Origin: Amaurobius ferox
Lineage: Eukaryota > Arthropoda > Arachnida > Araneae > Amaurobiidae
Direction of reading: 5' to 3'
Assembly: GCA_951213105.1 (NCBI GenBank)
Contig: OX578139.1
Location: 72,416,684-72,480,683, forward strand
Length of the DNA: 64,000 nt
Part shown: positions 1 through 11,306 of the stretch, piece after piece
Numbering within the stretch: the stretch's first letter is position 1
Layout of the letters: every line of letters starts with the position of its first letter
Translations under genes and position numbers: made by a program
The notes under the pieces: model-generated
Seen by the model: only the letters and a program-made list of their open reading frames with translations
Told to the model about the DNA's origin: nothing
Database searches by the model: none

Positions 1-1303
1 CAATCTGAAACGTTAAAAATAAATGAAAAGCATAATGGAAAAATCTGCAACATTATTAACAAATTAATTGAATTTATAGTTTATGAATCAATAATAGCTT
101 TTCTTAAGAGATTTCGAATTTTATTTATCCCACAAATGGTCACGACGCCTAACGATAAATTGAATGAGTATAAGGAAATTTAGAATAGGTATGTATACTG
201 AAAATTAATAAGTACCGAAAATTAATAGGTCTATTTTCAGGGAGATATAGTCATGATATACGAGCAACACCAATTAGGGCTTTCCATACAAAGCGTTCCT
301 CCCTCCTCCTCCTCCTCCATATTTGGTTTTCTTCTCCATCCTGCAAAAATTTTCATGTTTTTGTCTTTCTTAAAAATTGCGTGTGTCAGGGACTACCCCC
401 TATGGGTGCTACTGCTCTTATTTCCACTTATGTTCTACACAGAAGTAAACCTGAAAATTCGTAATAAAAGACATACAATGGTATATCGTTTTTACTTTGA
501 CTAAAAATTGCAAAACTAGTGATTTAGAATAATTTTTAAGAGAATAAAAAAATCATATTAATAATTCAATTACATAACGAAGGAAAACTGAATATCACTT
601 TTTAGGCAAAGTTTAAAAAAAAATGCTTCAAAATTCAGCCGGAACTTCGATTTTTGCAATCACTTTTCTAAACAATCGTGCTCAAGAGAAAGCAGAAATG
701 CATTTTAAGTGTCCCTGCCACTTCTTTGATATGGGAGAGATGCTTTTTCTTACAGTATCATTAACGGACAATGTGATTTAAAATAGCACAAAATATATAA
801 ACCCGATTTTTACATATGAAAGAGTCTATGAGATGACTTTTTTGAAAGAGTCTTCAACAATTTATATTAGAAAATTGCAATCGTGGAAAAAATATGTCGT
901 ATTCAACTCATGATTTGCTGATTAAGAATATAAATGAATGATTTTCTAAATATCGGTCTTGATGACAGTCAATTCAGTTTTGATATTGACTATTAAAATA
1001 ATTATTCCAAATTTGAAAGATATTATATGACTTTTTCGAGCGATATCGTGCTGTCTGTAAAAAGTAAAATCTATAATATTTAAATAATGACTCGTGGTAA
1101 CTCCTAAAAGATTTAATTTTTATTCGTTTTATGTTGAAATTACTATAAAGGATGCATTTATTTTATAACAGATTCTGTGTTTAACATTTTTGGATTTTTT
1201 TTTCCATTTTCGATAAAAAAAATTGTAATTTAATTAACTAATATAACTTATATATCTATATGAAGAAACCTTGCATAGAAAATTAGGTGACTACATTTGT
1301 TTC
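1..1303. other. No recognisable gene, AT-rich
   Basis: I see only AT-rich sequence with short open frames typical of chance. The 83-codon frame at 253-504 has no family signature and its N-terminal part is a low-complexity run of TCC codons. Confidence 0.5.
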
Positions 1304-1460
1304 AAAGGCGTTTTTAGTCCTTCTATTCAGCTCAAAAGCAGTGTGCTCGTCACCACTGCTAAGAAATAAATGGTAAGAAACTAATTGGGCAGTTGTTTCT
1401 TAGCGATTATTAAGAGCACACTGTTTTGGACTTGAGGACGAGATCTGTAAACGTCCTCGA
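1304..1460. repeat. Imperfect foldback (MITE-like)
   Basis: The two halves form an imperfect inverted repeat. The left half contains CAGTGTGCTC and CTAAGAAA; the right half carries the complements TTTCTTAG and GAGCACACTG, and both outer ends carry a GGCGTTT/AAACGTCC-type sequence. The loop lies near 1370-1395. A small non-autonomous foldback or an old MITE fits; no target duplication was identified. Confidence 0.5.
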
Positions 1461-1649
1461 GACGATTATAACCATTTAAATTCCCGAAACCTACTTTCTT
1501 CAAGTAAGTATTAGAATATTATAATCTCACAAGCAACAATTATTTTTATTGTGATAACTAACTATTATTCATTTTAAATATAAAATACATAGTAAATGTT
1601 TATTTATGCAATATGCGCAGAATCCTCTTCGATTATATAAACTTGTAAT

Positions 1650-2005
1650 TCTCAGTAGCTCAACGGTAGAGTTTCGCTTGCCCAGTTCAAAGATCCAGGG
1701 TTCAATTCCCGATCATGGCTACAATGACGCCTGAACCAATCAACCCTGTGGGTTAGTGCAAAGATGTTGGAGATCTGAAAGTGACCCTAGGCTAACTAGC
1801 ACGGATTCAGTGGACTCTGTAATATTGAGAGCCAATTTCAAGTCGGGAAGACAACAACCAAGCCTGTTTGTCCATAGCCTGAAGAACAAACAGAGCATTA
1901 AGAAGCTAACCTGACGTAAAACTTATTAGGAGGTAGTCAGTCAGATTGTCATTTGCACGCCAATCTAACATTAGAGGGTGGAGAATGAATCCACTTCGAC
2001 TATGT
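1650..2005 (+). mobile_element. tRNA-derived SINE, copy 1
   Basis: The head resembles a tRNA gene and has both internal RNA polymerase III promoter boxes: an A box like TAGCTCAACGG near 1656 and a B box GGTTCAATTCC near 1698. The body (GGAGATCTGAAAG, CTAGCACGGATTCA, GGTCAGTCAGATTGT-like) recurs in the same order at 42770-43125, so this is a dispersed family rather than a tRNA gene. Transcription would be by Pol III and mobilisation by a LINE in trans; both are known of SINEs generally, not shown here. Confidence 0.75.
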
Positions 2006-2440
2006 CGTAGCGAGATTTCACTCGACAGCTTGTGAGAACGTTTTTCGAGCCATTTTCGTGAATTTATTTCTGTTTAGGTAGATATGTATGGAGTTTGAAG
2101 ATTCTGCTCTGCCCGGCTTTTGTCTTGTTTATTTGTTTATTTTCTCCGTCGCCATCGATGTCTAACCTGGGCCTGTGACGTGCGGAATATGTGACGTCAC
2201 CTTTTGTTCTTTGCTTCGGTGAATGAGATTTGAATTTGTGGATGGAATATTAGACGAAGTTTGGAGTCTTTCGAGGCTTTTTGGATTCGGAACGTCGAAA
2301 GGGAAAGATGTAGGCCTTCGTGAGAGTCGGGGATCGAACTCAACTGCTACGGAGCAAGGCGGCATTAGAGTGCGAAGAAATGAATCGAATTGGTTCTAAA
2401 AGTTGTCATTTTTTTGTATAACATGGTTAATTAATTTTCG
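2006..2440. other. Unassigned spacer
   Basis: No domain, RNA gene or repeat was recognised. A GTGACGTCACC-type palindrome occurs near 2192, but in isolation it carries no weight. Confidence 0.4.
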
Positions 2441-2800
2441 GCATGAAGTCATATTCCATGCAAATGTTTCGAATATTCAAATTTAACATGTGAACTAATA
2501 CCATGTTTTCGTTCTGGTTTGAAAAATCAAAGGCATGCAGTCTAATACCATACAGTTCTATTGAGTTAACTAATTTGGGCATGAGGTTTAATACCATGCA
2601 ATTGTACCTAATCTGTATACTTCGGCATGAGGTCACATATCATACAACGTTATCGGATCTAAAAATTCTCGACGTGAAATCCAGCGTCCAGCAGTAATTT
2701 CGATTGGGTTATTTCTCGGCATGAGGTCCAATTGCATGCTTTAACTTCGAATTTACAAATCTCTGCATGAGGTCCCATACCATGCGAACTTTCGTTCTGA
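2441..2800. repeat. 46-bp minisatellite with hairpin motif
   Basis: The motif GCATGAGGTCnnATACCATGC recurs with its first base at 2441, 2487, 2533, 2579, 2625, (2671, degraded), 2719 and 2765, giving a 46-bp period with one 48-bp step. Each motif can fold because GCAT pairs with ATGC and GGT with ACC. The rest of each unit is much less conserved than the motif. No associated gene is visible. Confidence 0.8.
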
Positions 2801-3560
2801 ATAATTTCCTGTTCTTCCCTGTGGATTGAACCAGATTCGAGTGTTCAGTTAAAGGTCAGATCCAAATCCTGTGTCGTTGTGAACAACCAACGAAACCTAG
2901 AAACTGTAAGTCATTTAAATTCCCTTTTTGTTCGATCGATGGTTTTATTTGGAAAATTAAACTCCGACTGATTAAATTCCAGTATTTCAAAATATGAAAT
3001 TGACTCAAGGAATAGTTCTGTAGAATTATTTTTGTGGACGGAAATTCTGATGCATAATGAATGTCATATAAAAATGCTTATCTTAATGTTATTGCTTGAT
3101 TGAATTTGAATTGTTAGTGAGCTTGGATTTTAGGATATTTGCTCATAAGTGAAATTAAGAAAGTTTTTATTTAATGCCATGTCTTACCTATGATTTAAAA
3201 TATGTTAAATAAAGAAAGTAGATATTATATGTTCTATTATCATCCTCCACCTCTGTTCTGCCACTTGGTTATGCTCAAATTGATCCACACCTCTTCCTTT
3301 GCTTGATGAGCATCTAATGATTCATTGGACGGAGAAGCGCTCTGAGTTATTGCGGTGGTTATTGCAATGGATTATCGCAAGATGTAAACACACCGCATTA
3401 TCCCATGTTTTTGGAATTTTTGTACGTGCCGGTATATGAGTGTACATTTCCGTTTTGTTCCCAGGTTTGTCCCTGGCACCCTTTCCCTCCGAGTCTTCGA
3501 CAACGTCCCGCGTACTTTAACGACACGACGTTGGTGCCGTACTTTACCGTTTTGACAACT
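2801..3560. other. Unassigned spacer
   Basis: No supportable gene. Open frames on both strands around 3372-3680 overlap the SINE head fragment that follows and have no family signature. Confidence 0.4.
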
Positions 3561-3650
3561 ATAAGAGCTTGCAACTTCCTCCCAGTAGCGGTTGCTGGCC
3601 ATTTCGAAGATATAGGATTCGAATCCCGGTTGGGACAGCAAAGGTTATTT
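3561..3650 (+). mobile_element. SINE head fragment
   Basis: A B-box-like core, GGATTCGAATCCC (about 3607-3619), followed by GGTTGGGACAGCAA, resembles the head of the SINE at 42770, which has GGTCCGATTCCC followed by GGTTGGGGCAACA. No body follows, so this is a truncated copy or a related head. Confidence 0.5.
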
Positions 3651-3734
3651 ATGTTTAGTATGATTATTTGTAATATTTAATCTATTTCTGAGAAAAAAAT
3701 CGAAACAACCAAGTCCTTAATCCCAATACTTTAA

Positions 3735-3912
3735 TTCATCAATTGATAAATTGAAATAGCTGGTTATCGCATCAATTGAAATAGCTGGGTAGTTCATCAA
3801 TTGAAATAGCTGGGTAGTTTATCAATTGAAATATCTGGGTAGTTCATCAATTGAAATAGCTGGGTGTTTCAATTGATAAACGTCTTTGGCGTTCATCAAT
3901 CGAAATAGCCAG
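3735..3912. repeat. 25-bp minisatellite
   Basis: The unit TTCATCAATTGAAATAGCTG-GGTAG repeats with a 25-bp period (AATAGCTGG at about 3755, 3780, 3805 and 3830), about six copies including degraded edges. The units contain the palindrome ATCAATTGAT or part of it. Confidence 0.8.
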
Positions 3913-4860
3913 CAATTTGTTTGAGGAATATTCCACTCAGAATTACAAGCAGACAAACACACAGGCATCTCTGAAAATTTGCAAGTTCCGCTTCAGGAAT
4001 GCTCAAAACGTAGAAATCTGAAATCCAAATTGTTGACCTCTTCATATTACTTTCCCTTCTCTTTTAATATACTCGTACATTGTAGATAAAACAAAAAAAC
4101 AATTAATACTATGTAATATTTTACAACTTTTAATAAACTCCCAAATACTTCTTCATAAATTAAAATATTTTTCAGTCACGTAATATGTAAGTATCGCAAA
4201 ATACACGACGAAAAAAAAATGTATGTCATTTTTCATACTTAATCACTAATGTCATCCCTGTATAAAACACATGACGAGCATTACAGTGACGTATGCTAAA
4301 CCTTATTTAGTCATCTCTGTTCTGGTCTTGGCAGCTCGTAATAAATATCAGAACAAGAACTCTGCTCGACCGTGGAGAGAATCATAAATCAGCACCCTTG
4401 TTATCTCACCAAAAATGCTTCTGAGCTAAGAATAGGAGAGTACTTATTTTATTTACATTGTTACAAAGGATTACGGCGATTAGGCGAAAAATCAGTAATT
4501 TTACGGAAAAATTATGCTTATATACTTTGATACTTAAGTAGCGAATCAATAAATTAGTTTAATTAATATTAATTAGTAAATAATTTATAATTTCGAAATT
4601 AATGACTAATGCATATGAGATTTTACTTGAGATTGTGTTGTGTTTTGATAATTAACCTATTTCTGCTGCTTCATATGGTGCAGCATGGGTATTGTTAAGA
4701 TGGATCCTCTGGAATCGTGGGTGCTCGCTCAGAATACAACAGTGAGTCCATATTTCTGGGTAACTAACACATTTATTCACAAATACACCGCAAATAGCAA
4801 CAATATATAAAAAAACAATACTTAAATGCTCCACAAATTTCACAAAACAGCCGATACTAT
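3913..4860. other. Unassigned spacer
   Basis: AT-rich sequence with no recognised coding or RNA feature. Confidence 0.4.
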
Positions 4861-5130
4861 TATCAAAACATTGATATACTTCATTTCGTACTCCTCTACT
4901 ATTCTTAAAACATTGATGTATTAAATTTCACATTCTTCTACTATTCTCAATACATTGATGTATTTCATTTCATATTTTTCTACTATTTTCAAAACATTGA
5001 TGTACTTCATTTCATGCTCTTCTAGTATTCTCAAAACATTGATGTATTTCATTTCATGTTCTTCTACTATTCTCAAAACAGTGAAGTATTTCATTTCATA
5101 TTCTTCCACTATTCTCAAAGCATTGACAAA
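4861..5130. repeat. 42-bp minisatellite, open in frame on both strands
   Basis: CATTGATGTA starts at 4869, 4911, 4953, 4995, 5037, 5079 and 5121, a strict 42-bp period. Because 42 is divisible by three, frames on both strands stay open. The minus frame gives a 14-residue repeat of the type NVLRIVEEHEMKYI and the plus frame one of the type MYFISCSSTILKTL. There is no evidence that either is expressed; the open frames follow from the period. Confidence 0.85.
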
Positions 5131-5892
5131 AATCCCTGTTCAATGTAGCTCGTATCATGTTAACTTCTCACCAACCGAGTGATGACTTCTTTTATAGATT
5201 ATCTATAGAAACTTCAGGAAATCTCTCATATCTCGTAGAATACTGGTTATTTCGGGGTGTTTCACGAACAATTGGAAAGTCGCCAATATTGCCAAATTAG
5301 TGATAAATAGACAAATCTGGCAAACCCTTTTTGAACTTCGTCATGTGATAACCATAAACTCACGTCATGGGAAAGGATGCCTATTTTCTCCATCTCGTCT
5401 TCGAAAGAAATTAAGTGTGTGTGGGGGGGGGGGGCTCCAGAGCATTTTACAAGTTCGTAATACTATGTACGGAGGCCAATAAATACTCATAGTAAAATTT
5501 ATTGTATTTATTATTTGCACTCAAAATTCGGAATACTAGCAAAAAGCCGAGCATTGAAAGGGCTCTCGCGTATGAAGTATATGCGAGCTATAAACGATTT
5601 CAACTTAAAACTCCATTTAACAAATAATTATGAAATTAGAAGTATAAAATACTAATTTTAATATTTGAAAATCCTAATACAGAAAAGCATAAGAGTTTCT
5701 CTAAATTGAATATTAAATTAAACAAATTAAAATACAGGATAAACAACTGAGTCAAAGTAACACATTTAAAATCAACAAAACGCATTTTCACAGATTTGCG
5801 TTTTATTATTGTACGTATCATAAAGATAAAAGGTAACTTTCTAAATCCATTGGTATTTTGCGTCGTTAAGTTCTTCTAGCAACCGTGTAAAT
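5131..5892. other. Unassigned spacer
   Basis: A G tract lies at about 5425-5434. Nothing else was recognised. Confidence 0.4.
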
Positions 5893-6806
5893 AATCTGAT
5901 GTGGACAACACATGACTTTCCTTATATAATGCAATGAATTTACTACTTTTACAGTAAAAAATAGGTTTTTCTTATAGTAGATACTTACATTCTTTCCAAG
6001 ATATTGAATTTTCGACAATTAGTCGTCATTGTCATTGATTTAGCGTCCTTTTCATCCATTTGGCGAGGTTTTCGTTAATTTGGCAACATTTGAAAAAGTC
6101 GCCAAGTTGGTGACATTCCGCCAAATTCGTCGCCAAAATTTCGTCAAGCGTTATGGACGGAGAAATAAGTTATTCTTATAGCAGATAAATGACTAATGGT
6201 GTTTAAACACAAAAATATTACTCAATCTTTTCTCATGAATAGAACAAGCTAGATCCACGGGAATGATGCCACCAAATTTATCGCATGATATTACATATGA
6301 AAAGGGAACATGTTTCTCAATAGTTAATATTTTTTTTTAAATTATGGGATTTTTTTATAAATTTATTCGAAGAATGTGCAATGTCTCGAGAACGAGTCAT
6401 GCTAGCGTTCTAAAGTCAATTGCTTTCTAAGGAAAAATTCCATGAGAAGTGTCTATTTGCGTAGCTTTATTAAAAGTTTTGATTTTTTGAAGATTTTTTT
6501 AAAATTTCACTAGAAAATTTAGGGGATTTCTGAACATTCGATTATGTTTAAATACAATAGGCTTCCAGTATTCACAGATTGTGACTTTCGTACCAAATTT
6601 CATTCGAATCGCCCCATTCGTTCGGGAGATATCGTCTCCACAGACTCACTGACACACACACATACTTTCACACACGCAGACATCACCTCAAAAATAGTCG
6701 ATTCGTGATCAGGGATGCTTGAAACGTGCTGTCCCATTGAAAACTCGAGTTCGAATTTTCGACCCCGTCACAATACTTTCCTTATACTTATGTATATAAA
6801 GAAAGT
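5893..6806 (-). mobile_element. HINE-A repeat, copy a
   Basis: Member of the ~0.9-1.0 kb dispersed family described in full at 46347. In minus-strand terms the plus-coordinate left end reads TCTGATGTGG, followed by an ACTTTCCTTATA-type arm. The plus-coordinate right end is the terminal hairpin region (CTTTCCTTATA...TATAAAGAAAG), here with one mismatch. The internal CA tract at 6652-6680 is short. A copy of the sibling family B follows after 36 bp. Confidence 0.8.
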
Positions 6807-6842
6807 AAAAATGGTAGTGAATCTTAATATTTTACTATTTTT

Positions 6843-7919
6843 ACTTTCCTGCAATACATGATAATGTATAGGGAAAGTATTGGAACTGTGTCGAAAATCG
6901 CAACTCGAGTTTGCAACAGATCTATACATTTTAGGACCTCCAGAACACGAAAAAACTATTTTTAGCGTGAGGTCTGCGTGTGTGTCTGTCTGTCTGTGCA
7001 ATATATGATCCATATTTCATAAAATTTTATACGTAAATCACTTGTGTGTGACCCTGGTGCTGATTAGATTTTGGTATGATTCAGGATAAAAGAACTCGAG
7101 TTTTTTGTGAAATGGCCCACAAAAATCTCATGTATCCACTCTAGCTAAAGTACTAATTGACAAAATTTTAAAATATTTGGTAGATAAGTCCCTTCCCTAA
7201 CAGCATTTTTTTTTCACAGTGATGTAAGATTTACGTCACACTGTGACTTTGGGACGTCACAGGACGTCGCAAATGTCATATTGAGGTCACAGCGAAGTAA
7301 TTTTGCTAATTTCATTGTCGTTTGTGACGTCGCATATTAATTTGTTTGTGACATCACATTGTTACCTGTTAATTAAATTGTGGAAACGTCACAGAAAATA
7401 CACACAATGAAGTTACAAAGTTACTAATACGTAACGTCACATAAAAGATGATGTCATATTGTGACCTAGGTGTCACGTGACTACAAAGTCACTGTCACAC
7501 ATGTGACGAACTTTACTGTGAGGGTTGTGGAATAGCGTAATGGTGATTATATGTTGGTACAATTTGGAAAAGAAGAATCTGCCTTTTTGACCCCAAAAAT
7601 CGCCAAAATCTAAAATAAAATACTACGTATGCTCAAACGTATTAATTAAATGCTTGTTTCTTACGTAATTTTTGACGAGAAAAAAAAATAAGACCAACCC
7701 CATTACTAAGAGTAATCGTTCTCAAGATATTCTAGTTTTCACCCATTTCTGTTTTGCCGCCTTTAAAAATATATCCAGTTACCAAATAAAAATAAACATT
7801 AAATTAAAAGTGCAAATTCAGTGTTATTTTGTGCAATTAAACTCAATTTAATGAATTCTTAAAGAAAAACACATATGAGTCTGCAGGGAAAGTCATGTAC
7901 TGCCCACATCAGATTTTTT
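6843..7919 (+). mobile_element. HINE-B repeat, sibling of HINE-A
   Basis: The left end is ACTTTCCTGCAATACAT with a nearby ATGTATAGGGAAAGT, an imperfect terminal hairpin. The right end is GCAGGGAAAGTCATG...CCCACATCAGATTTTTT. This is the architecture of HINE-A: one arm at the terminus, the complementary arm set back from the other end, and the same CACATCAGATT terminus. The body differs from HINE-A and is split by a separate MITE at 7195-7524. A truncated relative lies at 56968. Assignment to the Helentron-derived group is inference from architecture. Confidence 0.65.
7195..7524. mobile_element. MITE dense in GTGAC/GTCAC sites
   Basis: Ends are CCCTAACAG and CTGTGAGGG, imperfect inverted repeats, and the element is nested in HINE-B. 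The interior holds about 14 GTGAC/GTCAC pentamers, several as TGACGTCG, ACGTCAC or TGACATCAC. Its superfamily is unclear: the CCCT terminus recalls piggyBac, but I see no flanking TTAA duplication. Confidence 0.55.
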
Positions 7920-8725
7920 AACTTTTATACAACAATGGTTATGCTTATCCGAAGTGGCGCTGGGCCTACATATTATTTTCACAAGCTATTTGTAAGAAGA
8001 GTGGCCACCATGTTCAGATCAAAAATGGGAGTTTCGCTCTATTACAGTTAATTTTAATAATTGAAATTGTGATTCTTTAAATCTGAGTTCAATTCCACGT
8101 ATGTATGCAAAATTTCATCTTCTTAAGTATTGTAGTTTTCAAGTAAAAAGGATAACAAAATCCAGGCAAATGTTAATTTCGCTTCATTCAGAATGGATAA
8201 CGGTTTTGATAGTCCATAATAAAACAATCATAGTTGAGTTCTCCTATGGGAATTGAATATATGTGACGTCAGACTAGACTTAATGATTAATTTTATCAAC
8301 TTACAACACTTGCTTGGGAAAAGCAGACGTTTTATCCTTAACCTCACTAAAATTATTATTAAGTTCGTATCTGAAACCCTCATAGTTGTTATTGTTCTCG
8401 TTCTGTCATTGTAGGTTGAATGAGGAATCATGGATTGTCACAATTTAAATTCGAAGCTGGTGAAACTCTCTTTCCGGCTTTGTGCCCGTTCGGCTACTAG
8501 GACTCGTGCCCTTTCGATTATTTTATAGGACTTTCCGCTTCTGCACACACTCACGAGCTCATCAATTCAGTATCTCTATCATATCTTTCTGTCGTTTCAT
8601 CTTTTATTTATTTTCTCAATCTTAATTAGAATTTCTAAGCCAAAGTCTATAGATTCCCCTGAAAATGACCATTCTTCAACCGCATGTTACCGAGTCAAAA
8701 GTCAAATGCAATTATTGTACTTATT

Positions 8726-8726
<1 letters not shown>
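7920..8726. other. Unassigned spacer
   Basis: No supportable feature before the AT microsatellite. Confidence 0.4.
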
Positions 8727-8790
<64 letters not shown>

Positions 8791-8817
8791 AAAATATATA
8801 TATATATATATATATAT
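8727..8817. repeat. (CA)/(AT)n microsatellite
   Basis: A short CA run followed by an (AT)n tract with a TTTAAAA interruption. It lies just beyond the 3' side of PLE1 and so belongs to the set of AT arrays beside PLE ends. Confidence 0.9.
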
Positions 8818-8953
8818 CATATAAAATGAAGTGAAAACTTTTATACAACGGAAATTCTTATACTTCAAGTGTTGGCGCAAAGCAGCACATGCACAAAAAG
8901 TATCATATAAGATTCAAATAAAAGAGGGAAACGACCAATTGCATAGCATAAAT

Positions 8954-9026
8954 GGCAGAGGTGGATTGCGACACCTCTTTCCCGGTTAGAAGCGTGCTTT
9001 TAAGCCCAGGCAACACTCCCGGAACC
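8954..9026 (-). other. PLE-end structured block, copy 1 (PLE1 3' side)
   Basis: A ~73-nt block also found at 12473, 35341, 35781 (inverted) and 57565. Hairpin 8957-8978 has a perfect 7-bp stem (AGAGGTG/CACCTCT) and a conserved GATTGCGA loop. A second possible stem joins GGTT near 8984 to AACC near 9026. In element sense it lies after the RT, in the 3' region. No hammerhead core (CTGANGA...GAAA) is present. Confidence 0.6.
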
Positions 9027-9071
9027 AATGCCATGCAGTGGCCTATCTTCCGGATATGTGTGAAGTCAAAG

Positions 9072-9103
<32 letters not shown>

Positions 9104-9307
9104 AAAGCGAAGCAAACCATCTAGAAGCGACCACAAGACCAGAAACGACCTCAAGACTAGAAGCGACCATTGCAAGACTTTAGAAGCGACCATTGCAAGA
9201 GAAAGGGATGGAATGTAATCCGTATGAAGTGCATGCTGACGCTTAAAGCAGAAATCTGTTATCAACGTGCACCAGGGTGCGCTGTCCACACATGCGCAAT
9301 GGTCCCA

Positions 9308-11299
9308 CTAAGAACTTAAAGTGTTACTGCAAACATCCGCTATTTCTCTAAAGTATGCATTTCTTTCTCTTTCTGTATTGAAAATTGAATTATAATAGTA
9401 TTTCAAGAAGTTTTCGGGATAATTTCTTTTTATTGCTTCTTGCATGATATTTCTGTTATGTATGATACAATCAGTCTTGAAAGTATTAATACGTTGATTT
9501 CTTTTGAGGTGATTGATGACAACATTTCTAAATATGTTTTTAGTTAAGTTGGATTTCCAGTCAATAATGTGGTTAATTTTAATATTGAAGTTGTTTCTTT
9601 TGTCAAATAAAACAGTATATGTGCCATATTTACTATCTTGCTTTAGTGTGATATCTAAAAAATCAACACTGTTTTCTTCCGTTCCTTTATTTTCAATCAA
9701 TTCCAGTTCTTTAGGATAAAAACTAAAATCAAACGGTGGCATATTCGTATATTGTCCAAAAAGGACATCGTCAACGTAACGAAAGTATGGTAATTCATGT
9801 AAGATGTGAGTGCCCTCTTCAAATTTATTCAAATAAAGGTCGGCAAGCAGGGAGGAACAGCCCCCTCCCATGGGGATACCTTTTATTTGTTGAAAATAGT
9901 TTGTTCCATCAAATAAAATATTCTCAAACAGCACGATGCGTAACAAGTCTTGATATTTTCCGATAGTAATGACCTCCTTTAAGTCATATATTGCATATAT
10001 CTCCTTCAATATCTCATATAAATTTCCTAGATTTATATTGTTGAATAAATCCCGGAAATCAAAACTTTTAAAACGTAAGTCCTTATTATAAAATTGTAGT
10101 CTGTTGATTACATCGTAACTATTATTTATCATTACTGTGCCATGTTTTTTGAGTTGTGTCATTACACTTTTGAGAAGTGTTAAAAGTTTTGCATTGGCTA
10201 TTGTTAAGTAGGATCCACATCCCACTGTAACAGGACGGAACTTGACAGGATTTTTGTGAAGCTTCGGTATAAGTACAAGATAAGGAAAATTAACTGTTTT
10301 TAGATCAATATCAATTCGTTTATACAAAGCTTTTATTTTATTTTCTAAACTTTTTCCTGTTTGATGTAACTGGGTATACATTTGGGTGTCTTGATAACTG
10401 TTACTTAAAGTATATTTACGGCAGTAATATTTACGGCAGGTAAATGAGTAATTAGAGACGACTTTATCCGTGTATGTTATAGCATATTTATCTTCACACT
10501 TTTTAACTGCAGTTTTTATAGATGGATAATATGTTTTTTTACGTAATTGTTTATAGTGCAGATTGAACTTTTTGGTCAGGTGATATTTCCATTCCGTAAA
10601 TGCCTGTATAGGCAGACTGTATTTGACGGCTAGTTTGTATGTAAACTTCTTCAGATCTTGTTCAAAGTCGTTTTCAATATTTTTATATTCCTGTATTCTG
10701 AATTTAGTACCAAGTTGAAGCATGTACTTTAATTGTGGATTATCTACAATATTGAGGTCTCCTGTGATAATATGTCCATGATGAGAATTGAGAAATGGGC
10801 TATTTTGGCACTCACATACATTACTTTTGAATTCATTGATGTTTTTACTTATACGGTTATAATTAAAGATTTTTCTTCCATTGGTTCGTACAAATTTATA
10901 AATCAATTTAACATCCATATTAGGTATTGGCATGAGATGTGCTAAGTCCTTGATATAGGATTTGATTGGCAACTCGTCAAAATTTTTGTTTTTAAAGGTA
11001 GTTATAAATAGTTCTGATGTAATTTTCTCCTTGGTAGGTGAATTTAATTCCACTTTCAACAGACTGGCCTTTAGTTTCAGTGAATCCAACATTATTGCAA
11101 AATTCGTACATGCAATTTCTTTATTTTTCATTGATTTCTTTTCGAATTGATACTCTTGTAAATAATACCAGATGCGTTTAACATAACGTTTTTTGATACC
11201 GAATATTAGATTTTTAATCCATCCAGGTTTAATTACTATTTGTGTTATCACTTTATTTATGAACTGTTCGATCCTTTCGAGAGTTGCATTATAACTCAT
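9308..11299 (-). CDS. PLE1 reverse transcriptase
   Basis: A 663-residue open frame with Penelope-type RT motifs. HGHIITGDL lies at about 174-182, LIPKLHKNP at 343-351 with FRPVT following, FDFRDLFNNI at 413-422 (motif A, catalytic Asp414), GIPMGGGCSS at 474-483 (motif B) and FRYVDDVL at 506-513 (motif C, D510/D511). The LDITL and LFDKR segments that follow are typical of PLE RT. It would copy element RNA at a nicked target, a known property of PLEs. The first Met lies 7 nt past the EN stop, in another frame. No internal stop occurs, so the copy is young or recently active. Residues 1-160 have no recognised domain and no terminal GIY-YIG follows the RT. The ATG may not be the true start if EN and RT were originally fused. 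Confidence 0.9.
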   Translation of the reverse strand: MSYNATLERIEQFINKVITQIVIKPGWIKNLIFGIKKRYVKRIWYYLQEYQFEKKSMKNKEIACTNFAIMLDSLKLKASLLKVELNSPTKEKITSELFITTFKNKNFDELPIKSYIKDLAHLMPIPNMDVKLIYKFVRTNGRKIFNYNRISKNINEFKSNVCECQNSPFLNSHHGHIITGDLNIVDNPQLKYMLQLGTKFRIQEYKNIENDFEQDLKKFTYKLAVKYSLPIQAFTEWKYHLTKKFNLHYKQLRKKTYYPSIKTAVKKCEDKYAITYTDKVVSNYSFTCRKYYCRKYTLSNSYQDTQMYTQLHQTGKSLENKIKALYKRIDIDLKTVNFPYLVLIPKLHKNPVKFRPVTVGCGSYLTIANAKLLTLLKSVMTQLKKHGTVMINNSYDVINRLQFYNKDLRFKSFDFRDLFNNINLGNLYEILKEIYAIYDLKEVITIGKYQDLLRIVLFENILFDGTNYFQQIKGIPMGGGCSSLLADLYLNKFEEGTHILHELPYFRYVDDVLFGQYTNMPPFDFSFYPKELELIENKGTEENSVDFLDITLKQDSKYGTYTVLFDKRNNFNIKINHIIDWKSNLTKNIFRNVVINHLKRNQRINTFKTDCIIHNRNIMQEAIKRNYPENFLKYYYNSIFNTERERNAYFREIADVCSNTLSS

Positions 11300-11306
11300 A
11301 TATTTC

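Noticed and set aside
1656..1725. Functional tRNA gene
   Set aside because: Both promoter boxes are present, but the sequence continues into a body shared with 42770-43125, so it is a SINE head.
2441..2800. CRISPR-like regular repeat/spacer layout
   Set aside because: Eukaryotic TE-rich context, degenerate repeats, no cas genes and spacers that are themselves weakly similar; a minisatellite is sufficient.
8954..9026. Hammerhead ribozyme in the PLE end block
   Set aside because: GAAA followed by a hairpin and T superficially fits the 3' half of a type I hammerhead, but there is no CTGANGA, the base after the stem is G, and copies 3 and 4 lack the GAAA.
8903..9289. 128-codon minus frame and 88-codon plus frame across the poly-A tract
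   Set aside because: They cross the A-tract and the PLE 3' region and give poly-Phe or poly-Lys; shadows of non-coding repeat sequence.
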